Positions 43,814 to 53,076 of a stretch of DNA of 64,000 nt are shown here, piece after piece. Position 1 is the stretch's first letter; every line of letters begins with the position of its first letter. Made by a program: the position numbers and the translations under genes. Under the pieces are notes generated by a model. That model was not told where the DNA came from, made no database searches, and was given only the letters and a program-made list of their open reading frames with translations. The stretch lies in NCBI RefSeq assembly GCF_033193315.1, contig NZ_CP136187.1:930001-994000 (forward strand), written 5' to 3'. Source of the DNA: Agathobaculum sp. NTUH-O15-33 (lineage in GTDB: Bacteria > Bacillota > Clostridia > Oscillospirales > Butyricicoccaceae).

Positions 43814-45304
43814 TTATTCTTTTTGACCGTGGCATAGCGCCATGATGTGTTCGGAGCTCCATTTATCGCTGTCGCGCTCGACAACGCCGGTGACCTCGCC
43901 CTCGTACATGGCGACGATACGGTCGGCCATGCCCATGACCTCGGGCAGCTCGGAGGAGATCAGGATGATCGCCTTGCCTTGGCCCGCAAGCTGCGAGATC
44001 AGCGTGTGGATCTCGGCCTTGGCGCCAACGTCGATGCCGCGCGTCGGCTCGTCCACGATCAGCACGTCCGGATCGGTCAGCAGCCACCGGCCGATCAGCA
44101 CCTTTTGCTGGTTGCCGCCGGATAGGTACATGATCAGCTGCTCGTTCGAGGGCGTTTTTGTGTTCATCGCCTTGACGTACTTGTCGGTATCCTCCCGGAT
44201 TTTCTTGTGGTTGATCGGGAAGCCGTAGGCCGGCAGATTCGCCAAGATCGTGTTGTCCATCACGCTGCGGATGCCGACGATGCCGTTGCCGCGCCGGTCC
44301 TCCGTGAGCAGGGCGATGCGGTGGGCGATCGCGTCGTGCGGGCTGCGGATGGTCAGCTCCTGACCGTCCTTAAAGACCTTGCCGCTGTCCTTATGGCGCA
44401 TGCCGAACACGGTCTCCACCGTTTCGGTGCGGCCCGCGCCGACTAGACCCGCGAAGCCCAGTATCTCGCCGCGCCGCACATCGAAGGAAACGTTTTTTAC
44501 CTGCTTGCCGGAGTTGAGTCCCTGCACCTCGAATACGGTCTCGCCGATCTCGCAGGGGATTTTCGGGAACATTTCCGCGACTTCGCGGCCCACCATTTGG
44601 GTAATCAGCGCGTCCACCGTCGTGTCCTTCGCAAAATCATGGCCGACGAACTGGCCGTCGCGCAGCGTGGTCATTTCGTCGCAGATCTGGAAGATCTCGT
44701 CCATCTTGTGGGAAATGTAGATCAGGGCGCAGCCGCGCTCCTTCAGCTTTCGGATAATCTGGAATAGATGCACGACCTCGCCCTCCGTCAGCGAGGAGGT
44801 CGGTTCGTCCAGAATCATCACGTCGGGGTTATAGGAGACCGCCTTGCAGATCTCCACCATTTGCATCTGGGCGACCGTTAGGTTGCCCATTTTTTCGTCC
44901 GGATCAATGTTGAGATCCATTTCGCGGAACAGGTCTATGGTATCCGTCCGCATTTTTTTATGGTCGATATGAATGCCCTTGTACGGTTCGCGTCCCAGCC
45001 ACACATTTTCGGACACCGGACGTTCAAGCACCGGGCTCAGCTCCTGATGGATCATGGAAATGCCGCTTTGCAGCGCTTCCAGCGGTCCTTTAAAGTCGAC
45101 CTCCTTGTCGCGGAACCGGATCGTGCCCTCGGTTTTGTGATAAATGCCGATCAGGCATTTCATCAGCGTGGATTTTCCCGCGCCGTTTTCGCCCATCAGT
45201 GCGTGTACCGTGCCGGGGCGAAGCTTTAACTCCACGCCGTTCAGCGCCCGTACGCCGGGGAAATCCTTGACGATCCCCGTCATCTCCAATATGTACTCGC
45301 TCAC
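43814..45304 (-). CDS. mglA: Sugar ABC transporter ATP-binding protein, MglA type
   Basis: 496 residues with two ATPase domains, as in all CUT2 systems. The first has Walker A GENGAGKST (38-46) and Walker B VMILDEPTSSL (about 160-170); the second has a degenerate Walker A (GLVGAGRTE), signature LSGGNQQKV (about 399-407) and VLIVDEPTRGIDVG. Divergent from the binding-protein gene on the plus strand, with the permease downstream. Confidence 0.92.
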   Translation of the reverse strand: MSEYILEMTGIVKDFPGVRALNGVELKLRPGTVHALMGENGAGKSTLMKCLIGIYHKTEGTIRFRDKEVDFKGPLEALQSGISMIHQELSPVLERPVSENVWLGREPYKGIHIDHKKMRTDTIDLFREMDLNIDPDEKMGNLTVAQMQMVEICKAVSYNPDVMILDEPTSSLTEGEVVHLFQIIRKLKERGCALIYISHKMDEIFQICDEMTTLRDGQFVGHDFAKDTTVDALITQMVGREVAEMFPKIPCEIGETVFEVQGLNSGKQVKNVSFDVRRGEILGFAGLVGAGRTETVETVFGMRHKDSGKVFKDGQELTIRSPHDAIAHRIALLTEDRRGNGIVGIRSVMDNTILANLPAYGFPINHKKIREDTDKYVKAMNTKTPSNEQLIMYLSGGNQQKVLIGRWLLTDPDVLIVDEPTRGIDVGAKAEIHTLISQLAGQGKAIILISSELPEVMGMADRIVAMYEGEVTGVVERDSDKWSSEHIMALCHGQKE

Positions 45305-45920
45305 TTTGCCACCTCCACTTTTCTTCTCTCCTCTTCGTTGCTTGTCGGGGCGGAACTGACGGGGTCCCGCCTGCGATAATACTATTGTAGCGTATTCTAT
45401 CCGGCCGCCCCTCCACTATCTTGTAGCGCGTCCGGCGAAAGCGCCCAAATTTTTCACAAAAAACAGGGCATTAAATTTGGTTGTTCCACAATCTTGTTAT
45501 CTGTCCCGCAAACAGCAGAATCGAAAATATCAAAATGAATTTCCAGTGTGTTCCTGTGTAACGAAAAACGGTGCGCGCGGACGCACGTGCGAAAGAATAA
45601 AATATACTAAAATGGAATACAAAAGAGGCGAATGCGGAAATACGTATATATATAATAAGGTATCACTAAGCGCGGGGAAAACAGGGCGTGATCTGGCCGA
45701 AAAGGCGGTATTTATGTGTTTTTAAGGGGCGTGCGAACAGGATAGTGGAGTTGCCAAAGTTGGCGGCGGTATATTTGTGCGAAATATCCGGGAAACAACG
45801 AAGGGTGAAAACAATATAGTGAAGGTTTTCTATCCGGGGGATGGTATAATGATTAGCATAGAAGCAAGACACTGCAAACAGTGCCGTGCACACAATCGAA
45901 AAAGAGAAGGAGAGAATGAC
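45305..45920. other. Divergent regulatory region between mglA and the binding-protein gene
   Basis: About 616 bp, AT-rich in the middle, with no supported ORF. It must hold the mglA promoter (a TACAAT on the minus strand near 45380 is a candidate) and that of the binding protein. Another TATAAT on the plus strand lies at 45652-45657 without a good -35. No CRE consensus was recognised. Confidence 0.45.
45842..45850 (+). promoter_or_regulatory. Extended -10 promoter for the sugar-binding protein
   Basis: TGGTATAAT (TGn extension at 45842-45844, TATAAT 45845-45850), about 65 nt before the start codon. The -35 region is weak, which suits activator-dependent control. Confidence 0.55.
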
Positions 45921-46931
45921 ATGAAGAAGAAATTAATTGCTTTATTGCTGACGGGGGTCCTGAGCATCGGCCTGTTGGCCGGCTGCGGCAGCACGCCCGC
46001 GGCTACGCCGGATACGGACGCGGACACGGGCGCGCAGGGCGGCGACGCGGGCGGCCCCTATCAGGTGGGCTTCTCGATCGCTATGCGCGACCAGTTCTGG
46101 ACCTCGATGGAGAACGCGATGAAACCCTTCGCGGAAGCCAACAACATAGAGCTGAACACGCTGGACGCCAATCAGGACGTTGCAACGCAGCTGAGTCAGG
46201 TACAGACTTGGGCGGCGGACGGCTATGACGCCGCGATCATCGGCCTTGCCAACAACGATTCGGCGGAGGACGTGCTGAAGGCAGCGGGCGATATGAAGGT
46301 GGTATTCGTCAACCGCCAGCCCAGCCTTGACCTGTTACAGGACGGCAAGGTCGTTTACGTAGGCACCGATGAAACGCTGTACGGCAAGGAACAGGGCAAT
46401 TTCCTATCCAAGATCTTTGAGGACGAAGGCAAGACCGAGGTCAACATCGCCATGTTCATGGGCACGCTGGGTCTGGATAACGTGACCAAGCGCACCGATT
46501 CCGCGAAGCAGGCGCTGGCGGACAACGGGATCAAGGCCAACTATGTATTTGAAAACACCGCTGAGTGGGACCGCATCAAGGCGATGGACCAGTTCAGCCA
46601 GTTCATGGGCACCGGTGAAACGGTGGACGCCGTGATCTGCAATAACGATGAAATGGCGCTGGGCGTTATTGAAGCGATGAAGACCAACGGCGATAAGACC
46701 GTGTTCTGCCCGGTCGTCGGTATCGACGCGACCGACGTTGGCTGCGCGGCCGTCAAGGAAGGCACGATGGCTTGCTCCGTGTTTCAGGACCCGGTCGCGC
46801 AGGGCGAAGGCACGCTCAAGTGCGCGCTCGGCCTGATCGAAGGCACCGCGGTGGACGGCCTGACCGATAACTACTACAACATTTTGCCCAAGCTGGTCAC
46901 CAAGGACAATGTGGATGAGTTCATGAAGTAA
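45921..46931 (+). CDS. Sugar-binding lipoprotein, MglB/RbsB type
   Basis: 336 residues. Lipoprotein signal with lipobox LLAGC (Cys22), a low-complexity linker (TPAATPDTDADTG), and a periplasmic-binding fold of the ribose/galactose cluster starting PYQVGFSIAMRDQFWTSMEN. C-terminal PVVGIDATDVGCAAVKEG is typical. ATG 45921 follows AGAAGGAGAG. The ligand is not certain; it is transcribed divergently from mglA/mglC, which is unusual because the binding protein generally leads the same operon. Confidence 0.88.
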   Translation: MKKKLIALLLTGVLSIGLLAGCGSTPAATPDTDADTGAQGGDAGGPYQVGFSIAMRDQFWTSMENAMKPFAEANNIELNTLDANQDVATQLSQVQTWAADGYDAAIIGLANNDSAEDVLKAAGDMKVVFVNRQPSLDLLQDGKVVYVGTDETLYGKEQGNFLSKIFEDEGKTEVNIAMFMGTLGLDNVTKRTDSAKQALADNGIKANYVFENTAEWDRIKAMDQFSQFMGTGETVDAVICNNDEMALGVIEAMKTNGDKTVFCPVVGIDATDVGCAAVKEGTMACSVFQDPVAQGEGTLKCALGLIEGTAVDGLTDNYYNILPKLVTKDNVDEFMK

Positions 46932-46965
46932 ATAGAGTACGGAATCTGTTCGCTTGATTGCGCTG

Positions 46966-47012
46966 GCAGGGGGACGGTGCACACGGATCGACCGGTTGCA
47001 CCGTCCCCCTGC
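46966..47012. repeat. REP-like palindrome, family A
   Basis: GCAGGGGGACGGTGCA (46966-46981) and exact complement (46997-47012) around a 15-nt loop. Shares GGGGACGGT with the copy at 8.03 kb. Confidence 0.8.
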
Positions 47013-47110
47013 TATGTTGCGCGGCGCTTGGCGTTCGGGCGGATGATCCAATCGCTACCCCACTTTCTTCTTTTCATAGAGGCGTGCAGTTTTATCTCTT
47101 CTGTACGTCG

Positions 47111-47150
47111 CCAAGAGCCGCCGGAAAATTCCGGCGGCTCTTGGTTTTTT
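47111..47150 (+). terminator. Terminator upstream of the IclR gene
   Basis: CCAAGAGCCGCCGG (47111-47124), AAAATT loop region, complement (47131-47144), TTTTTT. Confidence 0.9.
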
Positions 47151-47207
47151 GTTGGTCAGCCGTCGATCTGCAACAGTTTTTGGCAGAGATTTTATACAAT
47201 GTTCCGC

Positions 47208-47236
47208 TTGTTTTTTGGGGCATAATACTTTAAAAT
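47208..47236 (+). promoter_or_regulatory. Promoter of the IclR-family gene
   Basis: TTGTTT (47208-47213), 17-bp spacer, TAAAAT (47231-47236). Confidence 0.55.
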
Positions 47237-47250
47237 GAAACTTGGTTTCA
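47236..47250 (+). promoter_or_regulatory. Candidate operator for IclR autoregulation
   Basis: Perfect palindrome TGAAAC-TTG-GTTTCA directly after the -10 box and 29 nt before the start codon; the size and position fit an IclR-family operator. Confidence 0.5.
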
Positions 47251-47279
47251 CAATATAAAACCGTTACAGGAGCGAAATT

Positions 47280-48044
47280 ATGGCTGAACATTCCAACGTA
47301 CAATCACTCGACCGGGCGTTCGATCTGCTGGAAGCGCTGTGCGGCAGCCGGAACGGCATGACGATCGCCGCGCTTTCGCAGCGGACCGGCTTGCATAAAT
47401 CCACCGTGCACCGCCTGCTTGCCAGCATGTGCGCGCGCGGCTATGTGCTGCGCGATGAAGAGACCAGTATTTACCGCGCGGGCATGCGCCTGTGCGAGCT
47501 TGCGGGCTGTATTACGGATAATATGGATGTGATCGACCGCGCCCGCGCGCCGATGGAGCGTTTGGGGCGGGAAACGGACGAGACCATCCATCTGGTCATG
47601 CAGGATGATTGCGATATCGTGTATATCCATAAGGTGGAGAGCCTGAGCGGCGGCATTCGCATGTTCAGCCGCATCGGCATGCGCAGGCCGCTTTACTGCA
47701 CGGCGGTCGGCAAAGCGATTTTGGCCACATGGCCGGAGGACGAAGCCTTCGCGCTGTGGCAGGGCAGCGAGGTGCGCGCCTGCACCGCGCACACGATCGT
47801 ATCCGAACCGGAATTTTTGCGCGAGCTGATGCGCGTGCGGCGGCAGGGTTACGCGGTCGATAACGAGGAGACCGAGCTGGGCGTGTGCTGCATCGCGGCG
47901 GCCATACCGGATTACCGGGGACGCGCGTCCTACGCGCTTTCTATTTCCGCCCCCCTAGCCCGGATGAGCGACGACCGGATCGACGAGCTGCGCCGCCCGC
48001 TGCTTGCCGCGCGCAATGAGATTTCCGTGGCGCTCGGCGGGTAA
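47280..48044 (+). CDS. IclR-family transcriptional regulator
   Basis: 254 residues: winged helix-turn-helix at the N-terminus (SLDRAFDLLEAL...MTIAALSQRTGLHKSTVHRLLASM, about 8-55) and an effector-binding domain (about 70-250; RPLYCTAVGKAILA, GYAVDNEETELGVCCIAAAI). RBS CAGGAG precedes ATG 47280. A palindrome over its promoter suggests autoregulation. The target is unknown; the sensor cyclase gene downstream has its own promoter. Confidence 0.92.
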   Translation: MAEHSNVQSLDRAFDLLEALCGSRNGMTIAALSQRTGLHKSTVHRLLASMCARGYVLRDEETSIYRAGMRLCELAGCITDNMDVIDRARAPMERLGRETDETIHLVMQDDCDIVYIHKVESLSGGIRMFSRIGMRRPLYCTAVGKAILATWPEDEAFALWQGSEVRACTAHTIVSEPEFLRELMRVRRQGYAVDNEETELGVCCIAAAIPDYRGRASYALSISAPLARMSDDRIDELRRPLLAARNEISVALGG

Positions 48045-48099
48045 ACGGCGCCTTTTGTGTGAAAAACATGCCGAAATATTCCTTGGCGGCAAGGATTGG

Positions 48100-48128
48100 T
48101 TGAACCTCCGGCGGCAGGGACGTATAAT
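48100..48128 (+). promoter_or_regulatory. Promoter of the sensor diguanylate cyclase
   Basis: TTGAAC (48100-48105), 17-bp spacer, consensus TATAAT (48123-48128). Confidence 0.75.
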
Positions 48129-48156
48129 AGAAGCAGCATAGAAGGGTGGGAGCGGC

Positions 48157-49983
48157 ATGGGCAAGACGGAAAAGATTGATAAACGCGCCCTAATCCTATT
48201 CGGCGTCTGCCTCGCGGTCATCCTCGTGCTGATCAACCTGCTGTTTATCCGTTACCGGCGCGGGTTGGATCAAAACTTTTACACGCTGGAAGAGCAGCTG
48301 CTTGATTCGTTTATCGGCGGGCAGCGGGACGCGGCGGAAGCCAAGCTGACCGACCTGCAAAATAACCTGAAAGCCACGGCTGCGCTGATCGAGCAGACCG
48401 GCGTCGACCCTAATAGTCCCGGTCTGATCGACTACTTAAAGGAAATGGGCGAGATACACAGCGGCTATCAGGTGCAGTACATACCGCTGGAAACGCTGGC
48501 CGCGGGGCTGGAAGAGCAGGGCATTCAGCCGAGCGACTATGAAATATATCAAAAGCTGGCCGCCGGTCAGTCCGTCGTATCCGAGCTGCGGCGCTCCAAA
48601 AGGCTGAATGGCACCTATTTCAGCATTGCCGAGCCGGTGCTGCAGGATGGAAAAACCATCGGCGTGCTGCGCAGTCTGCTCGACGCGGAACTGCTTTTAA
48701 AGGATACGCAGTCGTCCACGCTGTACGCTATCAGCTTCCAGTGCGTGACCGATTCCTCCGGCACGGTGCTGTATACGCCCAACCGTCAGGACTGGGTGGG
48801 GGCCGATCTGGTATCCGGCTTGTCAGAACGCGGTATGAAGGACGCGGTGTCGAAGCGCCTGCGCGCCGCGCTGGGAAGCGCGGACGCGACGACCATTCTG
48901 ATCGGTGAGGGCGATGGGGAAACGCACTTTGTTTCGTCGGTCGGGCTGAAGTATAACAACTGGCATTTGGTCAAAATTGAAACGACCACCGTACTGGACG
49001 AGGCTTCGCGCGAGATCATGCATCGCATGATCTGGATCAGCGGCTCGCTGATGCTGCTCACCTTCCTCGTCGGCCTGTTGTTGCTTGCCGGTGTGCTGCG
49101 CCAGCAGCGCAAGCAAAAGATCGAGCATGCGCGCTATGCCGCTATCGCCAATTTTACCGATACGGTCTTGTTTGAATACAATTATAAAGAAGACATTTTA
49201 GAAATGACGGACAACGGACACGGGCTGTTTTCCTCTGTGGGCGACCGCATACGCAACCTGCGCGCGCACCGCTTTGATCTGCTGGGGGAAAAGGACCGCG
49301 CGCGGTTTCTCGCCATGCTCGACGAGGCGGCGAAGAGCGCCGCGCCGCGCTCGATCGAGCTGTGCTTTGCCGATCCTTCAAGCGTGCGCTGGTACGAATG
49401 CAAGGCGCAGGCGCTGGGCGGCAAGCCGGGCAGCCCGGAGATCCTCATCGGCAAGATGACCGATATCACCGCCCGCAAGAGCAAGGAATTGCTGCTGATC
49501 GAGCGCGCCGAACGCGATCAGCTGACCGGCTTGCTCAACAAAGTATCGACGGAGCAGGCCATCCGCGCGCTGTTGCAGCAGGATGGACGGGGCCTGTTGT
49601 TCATGATTGATCTGAACCGCTTCAAAAAGATCAACGACACCTATGGGCACGACGCGGGTGACCGCGCGCTGCGCGCCATGAGCGAAGCGCTGAGAGCGGT
49701 ATTCCGCGCCTGCGACCCCGTGGGCCGCATCGGCGGCGACGAGTTTTTGGCGCTCATGGCGGATGCGGACGACGAAACGGTCGCCGCGCGCAAGGCGGAG
49801 CAGATCGAAAAGCAGCTGGAACGGATTTCCGCGGCGCAGGGGCTGGAGATCACGGCCAGCATCGGCGTGGCGTGCTGCCCGAAAAACGGAAGCAATTATG
49901 ACGCGCTGTTCAAGGCGGCGGATAACGCGATGTATCAGGCCAAAAAGCAGGACAGCGGCGTTGTCCTGTCCGATGAAAAATAA
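48157..49983 (+). CDS. Sensor diguanylate cyclase (dCache-PAS-GGDEF)
   Basis: 608 residues. Membrane segment (about 11-31), an extracellular double-Cache-like sensor domain (about 35-285), second membrane segment (about 289-312, MIWISGSLMLLTFLVGLLLLAG in part), a PAS-like domain (about 325-445), then a GGDEF domain (DQLTGLLNKVSTEQA onwards) with intact RIGGDEFL (GGDEF at 526-530). Expected to make c-di-GMP in response to an outside ligand. Second GGDEF protein in the window; no EAL or HD-GYP partner is seen. Confidence 0.87.
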   Translation: MGKTEKIDKRALILFGVCLAVILVLINLLFIRYRRGLDQNFYTLEEQLLDSFIGGQRDAAEAKLTDLQNNLKATAALIEQTGVDPNSPGLIDYLKEMGEIHSGYQVQYIPLETLAAGLEEQGIQPSDYEIYQKLAAGQSVVSELRRSKRLNGTYFSIAEPVLQDGKTIGVLRSLLDAELLLKDTQSSTLYAISFQCVTDSSGTVLYTPNRQDWVGADLVSGLSERGMKDAVSKRLRAALGSADATTILIGEGDGETHFVSSVGLKYNNWHLVKIETTTVLDEASREIMHRMIWISGSLMLLTFLVGLLLLAGVLRQQRKQKIEHARYAAIANFTDTVLFEYNYKEDILEMTDNGHGLFSSVGDRIRNLRAHRFDLLGEKDRARFLAMLDEAAKSAAPRSIELCFADPSSVRWYECKAQALGGKPGSPEILIGKMTDITARKSKELLLIERAERDQLTGLLNKVSTEQAIRALLQQDGRGLLFMIDLNRFKKINDTYGHDAGDRALRAMSEALRAVFRACDPVGRIGGDEFLALMADADDETVAARKAEQIEKQLERISAAQGLEITASIGVACCPKNGSNYDALFKAADNAMYQAKKQDSGVVLSDEK

Positions 49984-49995
49984 AAAAAGCGCCCC

Positions 49996-50024
49996 TTGCA
50001 CCGGCCTCCCGGACGTGATATCAT
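49996..50024 (+). promoter_or_regulatory. Promoter of the LacI-family gene
   Basis: TTGCAC (49996-50001), 17-bp spacer, TATCAT (50019-50024). Confidence 0.6.
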
Positions 50025-50060
50025 GGGAAACAGAATGCTGAAAAATAAGGGGGTGCGGGC

Positions 50061-51083
50061 ATGGCGGTGACCATAGCGAAGATTGCGGAGATCGCGGGCG
50101 TTTCACGCGGCACGGTGGACCGTGCGCTCAACAACCGCGGCCGGGTCGATCCCAAGGTCGCCGCCCGCATCCGCTTGCTCGCCAAGGAACTGGGCTACCA
50201 ACCCAACCGCGTGGGCAAGCTGCTTGCGCTGGCGAAAAACCCGATTCGGATCGGCGTGATCGTGCAATCGGTCGAAACCGCGTTCATGGGCACCGTGCTG
50301 CAAGCGGCCGAGCGCACGCGCGACCGCCTTGCGGCCGAAGGGGTGGAGGTGCTGGTGCGTTCCACCGGCACGGTCGACGTCGAGCGTCAGCTTGCCGCGA
50401 TCGACGAACTGGTGCGCGCGGGCGTGGGCGGCTTGGCGCTTTCCCCGGCGGAGGATGGCCGCATCCGCCAGCGGGTGCGCGAGCTGGCGCCGCATATGCC
50501 GATCATCACCTTTAATACCGATCTGCCGGATTCGGGGCGGCTGTGCTACGTCGGTTTGGACAATTACGCGAGCGGCCGCACCTGCGCGGGCCTGATGGCG
50601 CTGCTGCTCGGCGGGCAGGGCAAGGTGCTCGTCGTTTCCGGCGTGATGCAGAACCGTTCGCACCGGCAGCGGGTCGAAGGCTTCTGCGAGGAAGCGGCAA
50701 GCGAATTTCCGGGCCTGTCCATTCTGCCGCTTGAAACCTGCGGGGACGACCAGCAGCTTTCGCACGATATCGTCTGCCGCGCGGTGCGGCAGCATCCCGA
50801 TCTGCGGGGCGTGTACATTTCGGTAAACGGCCAGCTTGGCGCGTGCGACGCGCTCAGAGAACTGGGGCTGCGGGGGCGGGTACATCTGATCTGCCATGAT
50901 TTGTTTCAACAAAATGTGGACAATGTCCGCGCGGGGCTGATCGATTTTCTGATCGATCAGGATGCGGAAACGCAGGGCTCCCGCCCGATCGAATTGCTGT
51001 TCGACCGGCTGCTGGTCGGCGCGGAACCGCCGGGGGATAAGCTGCTCACCCGCATCGACATCCGCAACCGCTACAATTTATAA
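50061..51083 (+). CDS. LacI-family transcriptional regulator
   Basis: 340 residues. N-terminal helix-turn-helix and hinge (TIAKIAEIAGVSRGTVDRAL, residues 4-23; ELGYQPNRVGKLLA), followed by a periplasmic-binding-like sugar domain (IRIGVIVQSVETAFMG from about 63) with the CYVGLDNYASGRTCAGLM segment. RBS AGGGGGTG is close upstream. Probably controls the hydrolase gene behind it or a sugar operon elsewhere; effector unknown. Confidence 0.92.
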   Translation: MAVTIAKIAEIAGVSRGTVDRALNNRGRVDPKVAARIRLLAKELGYQPNRVGKLLALAKNPIRIGVIVQSVETAFMGTVLQAAERTRDRLAAEGVEVLVRSTGTVDVERQLAAIDELVRAGVGGLALSPAEDGRIRQRVRELAPHMPIITFNTDLPDSGRLCYVGLDNYASGRTCAGLMALLLGGQGKVLVVSGVMQNRSHRQRVEGFCEEAASEFPGLSILPLETCGDDQQLSHDIVCRAVRQHPDLRGVYISVNGQLGACDALRELGLRGRVHLICHDLFQQNVDNVRAGLIDFLIDQDAETQGSRPIELLFDRLLVGAEPPGDKLLTRIDIRNRYNL

Positions 51084-51145
51084 TGGGCCTGCCGGGGCTG
51101 CGCGTTCCGGCAGACTTTTGCTATTTTAAGGAGGGAAACCAAGCC

Positions 51146-51916
51146 ATGGAACACTATGCAATGCCGTTTGGCGGCAGGCTGACGCGGTATCCGGCGGCGG
51201 GCGCGGCGGTAAAGCCCGCGCTCATCCTGTGCCCCGGCGGCGGGTACGAGCACTGCTCGATCCGCGAGGGCGCGCCGGTCGCCCGCGCGTTCGCCCGATT
51301 AGGGATCGAATCGTTTGTGCTGGAATACGACTGTGAAAAGCCGCCGCTTGGCCTGCGGCCCCTTGCCGCGTTATCCGGCGCGGTGGCGCTGGTGCGGCGA
51401 AACGCGGGCCGGTTTGGGGTAAACGAAGCGCGCATTGCGGTGGGCGGCTTTTCCGCGGGCGCGCATCTGGCGGCGCTGCACGGCGCGGTATGGGAGCGGG
51501 CGGACCGCTACCCGGCGGATACCGACCTTGCTTTACACAAGCCGAACGCGCTGGTGCTGGGTTATCCGGTCGTTACGGCGGGCGACGCCGGGCACCGGGG
51601 CTGCTTTGACCGTCTGGCCCCGCGTGAACGGCAGGCGGATTTTTCCGTGGAAACACTGGTCACGCCCGCCATGCCGCGCGCCTTTCTCTGGCATACGCTG
51701 GACGACGCCACGGTGCCGGTGGAAAATACGCTGCTGCTTGAAGCGGCGCTGCGCGCCGCGGGCATTTCGCACGAAGTGCATTTGTTCCCGCACGGAACGC
51801 ACGGGCTTGCGCTGGCCGATCTGGAAACCGCTGATCCGCAAAAGGGCCGCCTGCCCGACCGGCATGTGGGCCGCTGGCTTGCGCTGGCCGCCGAATGGCT
51901 GAAGGAGCAGGGCTGA
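51146..51916 (+). CDS. Alpha/beta hydrolase, esterase-like
   Basis: 256 residues with an alpha/beta hydrolase fold resembling carbohydrate acetylesterases. Oxyanion motif LCPGGGYEH (29-36 region), nucleophile Ser103 in GGFSAGAH, Asp186/187 in HTLDDATVP and His219 in HGTHGL make a complete triad. ATG 51146 has GGAGGG upstream; an in-frame ATG at 51083 would lie on the end of the LacI gene. Following a LacI regulator, a role in removing acetyl groups from sugars is plausible. Confidence 0.82.
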   Translation: MEHYAMPFGGRLTRYPAAGAAVKPALILCPGGGYEHCSIREGAPVARAFARLGIESFVLEYDCEKPPLGLRPLAALSGAVALVRRNAGRFGVNEARIAVGGFSAGAHLAALHGAVWERADRYPADTDLALHKPNALVLGYPVVTAGDAGHRGCFDRLAPRERQADFSVETLVTPAMPRAFLWHTLDDATVPVENTLLLEAALRAAGISHEVHLFPHGTHGLALADLETADPQKGRLPDRHVGRWLALAAEWLKEQG

Positions 51917-52413
51917 TGCGGGTACGCAAAGCGACGTTTTCAGATCTCGCCGCCCTGCAACCGCTGTACGCCGCCGCGCGGCGGTTCATGCGTGAAAACG
52001 GAAACCCCGGCCAGTGGGGCAGCGCGCGCCCATCCACCATGCAGCTGTTCCGCGATATAGCGGAGGGGCGCGGGCATGTGTTATTGGAAAACGGCCGGAT
52101 CGAGGCGGCCTTTAGCTTTACCTGCGCGCCCGACCCGGATTACGCGGAGATAGACGGCGCGTGGCTGAATGACGCGCCGTACGGCGTGGTGCACCGGCTG
52201 GCTTCCTCGGGCCGTGTACGCGGCGCGGGCGCGGCCTGCCTAGCGTGGTGTATGGAGCGGTGCGGCAATATTCGTATCGACACGCACCGGGATAACCGGC
52301 CCATGCGCGCGATGCTCGCCAGACAGGGCTTCACGCCTTGCGGCACGGTGCACCTGCGCGGGGTGGGCGAGCGGCTGGCGTTTCAGAAATCGGACGAGCG
52401 CGGCCGCCCTTAA
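51916..52413 (+). CDS. GNAT-family N-acetyltransferase
   Basis: 165 residues. MRVRKATFSDLAALQPLYAAA is a typical GNAT start; the acetyl-CoA segment is about HRLASSGRVRGAGAACL (95-111), followed by IRIDTHRDNRPMRAMLARQGF. The ATG overlaps the upstream stop by one base (TGATG), so it is coupled to the hydrolase gene. Substrate unknown. Confidence 0.82.
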   Translation: MRVRKATFSDLAALQPLYAAARRFMRENGNPGQWGSARPSTMQLFRDIAEGRGHVLLENGRIEAAFSFTCAPDPDYAEIDGAWLNDAPYGVVHRLASSGRVRGAGAACLAWCMERCGNIRIDTHRDNRPMRAMLARQGFTPCGTVHLRGVGERLAFQKSDERGRP

Positions 52414-52735
52414 ACGCCGCAGTTGCAATCGCCCGCTGTGGCCGGCGTGGTGAGGTCACCACGCCCTACCAATACGGCGCTTTGCGCTGCTGGTGGCTCG
52501 CTATGCTCGCAATAAAAAGCGCGGCGGTAGCCGCGAGGACGAATGCGGCGCCCGCCGCGGGGGCAAAGGGGAAAGGAACACCGGCCGGGTTTGGCGCGCC
52601 CGCATGTCCCGGCGCTTCGTTTAGCAGGCGTGCGCGCGGAGAATTACGCTATGATAGATTGATTCGGGATAGGTCAAAATACCCCTAGCACTACTTCTGT
52701 TTTTTGTTATGATTAGCAAGAAGGAGTGAAATGAT
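52414..52735. other. Intergenic region with a REP-like palindrome
   Basis: About 320 bp. The first part carries a family B palindrome; a GC-rich middle reads without stops for about 58 codons on the minus strand but lacks a start codon; the last 100 bp turn AT-rich and supply the RBS AAGGAG of the next gene. Confidence 0.45.
52444..52469 (-). repeat. REP-like palindrome, family B
   Basis: GGCGTGGTGA (52444-52453), GG, complement (52456-52465), then CTAC; on the minus strand GTAG precedes the hairpin, as in REP elements recognised by RAYT transposases. Confidence 0.8.
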
Positions 52736-53041
52736 TTGAGAACGAATATGCTGGAATTATTGGCGGAGGGAAACCTTGATGCAAGAGCCGCCTCTTTTGA
52801 TAAGGGCTCTCGCTATGCGAAGGCGCTTCATGAAGTGGTTCTGACGAAAGATCTTGTACTAAAACTATTGGATCATGAAGGGAAAGCACGGTTCGACGCA
52901 TTTTGTAATGCTAGCAGTGAAGAGGAGACCTTGTTCGGTATCAGCCGGTTCATTACTGGATACCGCCTAGGCACGTTGCTCATGGCAGAGGTTTTTCTTT
53001 CAGAGGATGCTATTATGTACGGGTCTGCAAGCTCGGAATAG
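52736..53041 (+). CDS. DUF6809-like small protein
   Basis: 101 residues, acidic and helical. The pattern LLAEGNLDARAASFDKGSRY...LHEVV...L.FNAFC..SSEEE...FITGYRLGTLLMAEVF is that of DUF6809-type proteins of Firmicutes, function unknown. TTG 52736 is the start because AAGGAG (52721-52726) lies 9 nt upstream. Lower GC than the surroundings; flanked on both sides by family B palindromes. Confidence 0.65.
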   Translation: MRTNMLELLAEGNLDARAASFDKGSRYAKALHEVVLTKDLVLKLLDHEGKARFDAFCNASSEEETLFGISRFITGYRLGTLLMAEVFLSEDAIMYGSASSE

Positions 53042-53076
53042 TAGATTTGGAGTGGTTCGGAACGCCCGATGGGGTC

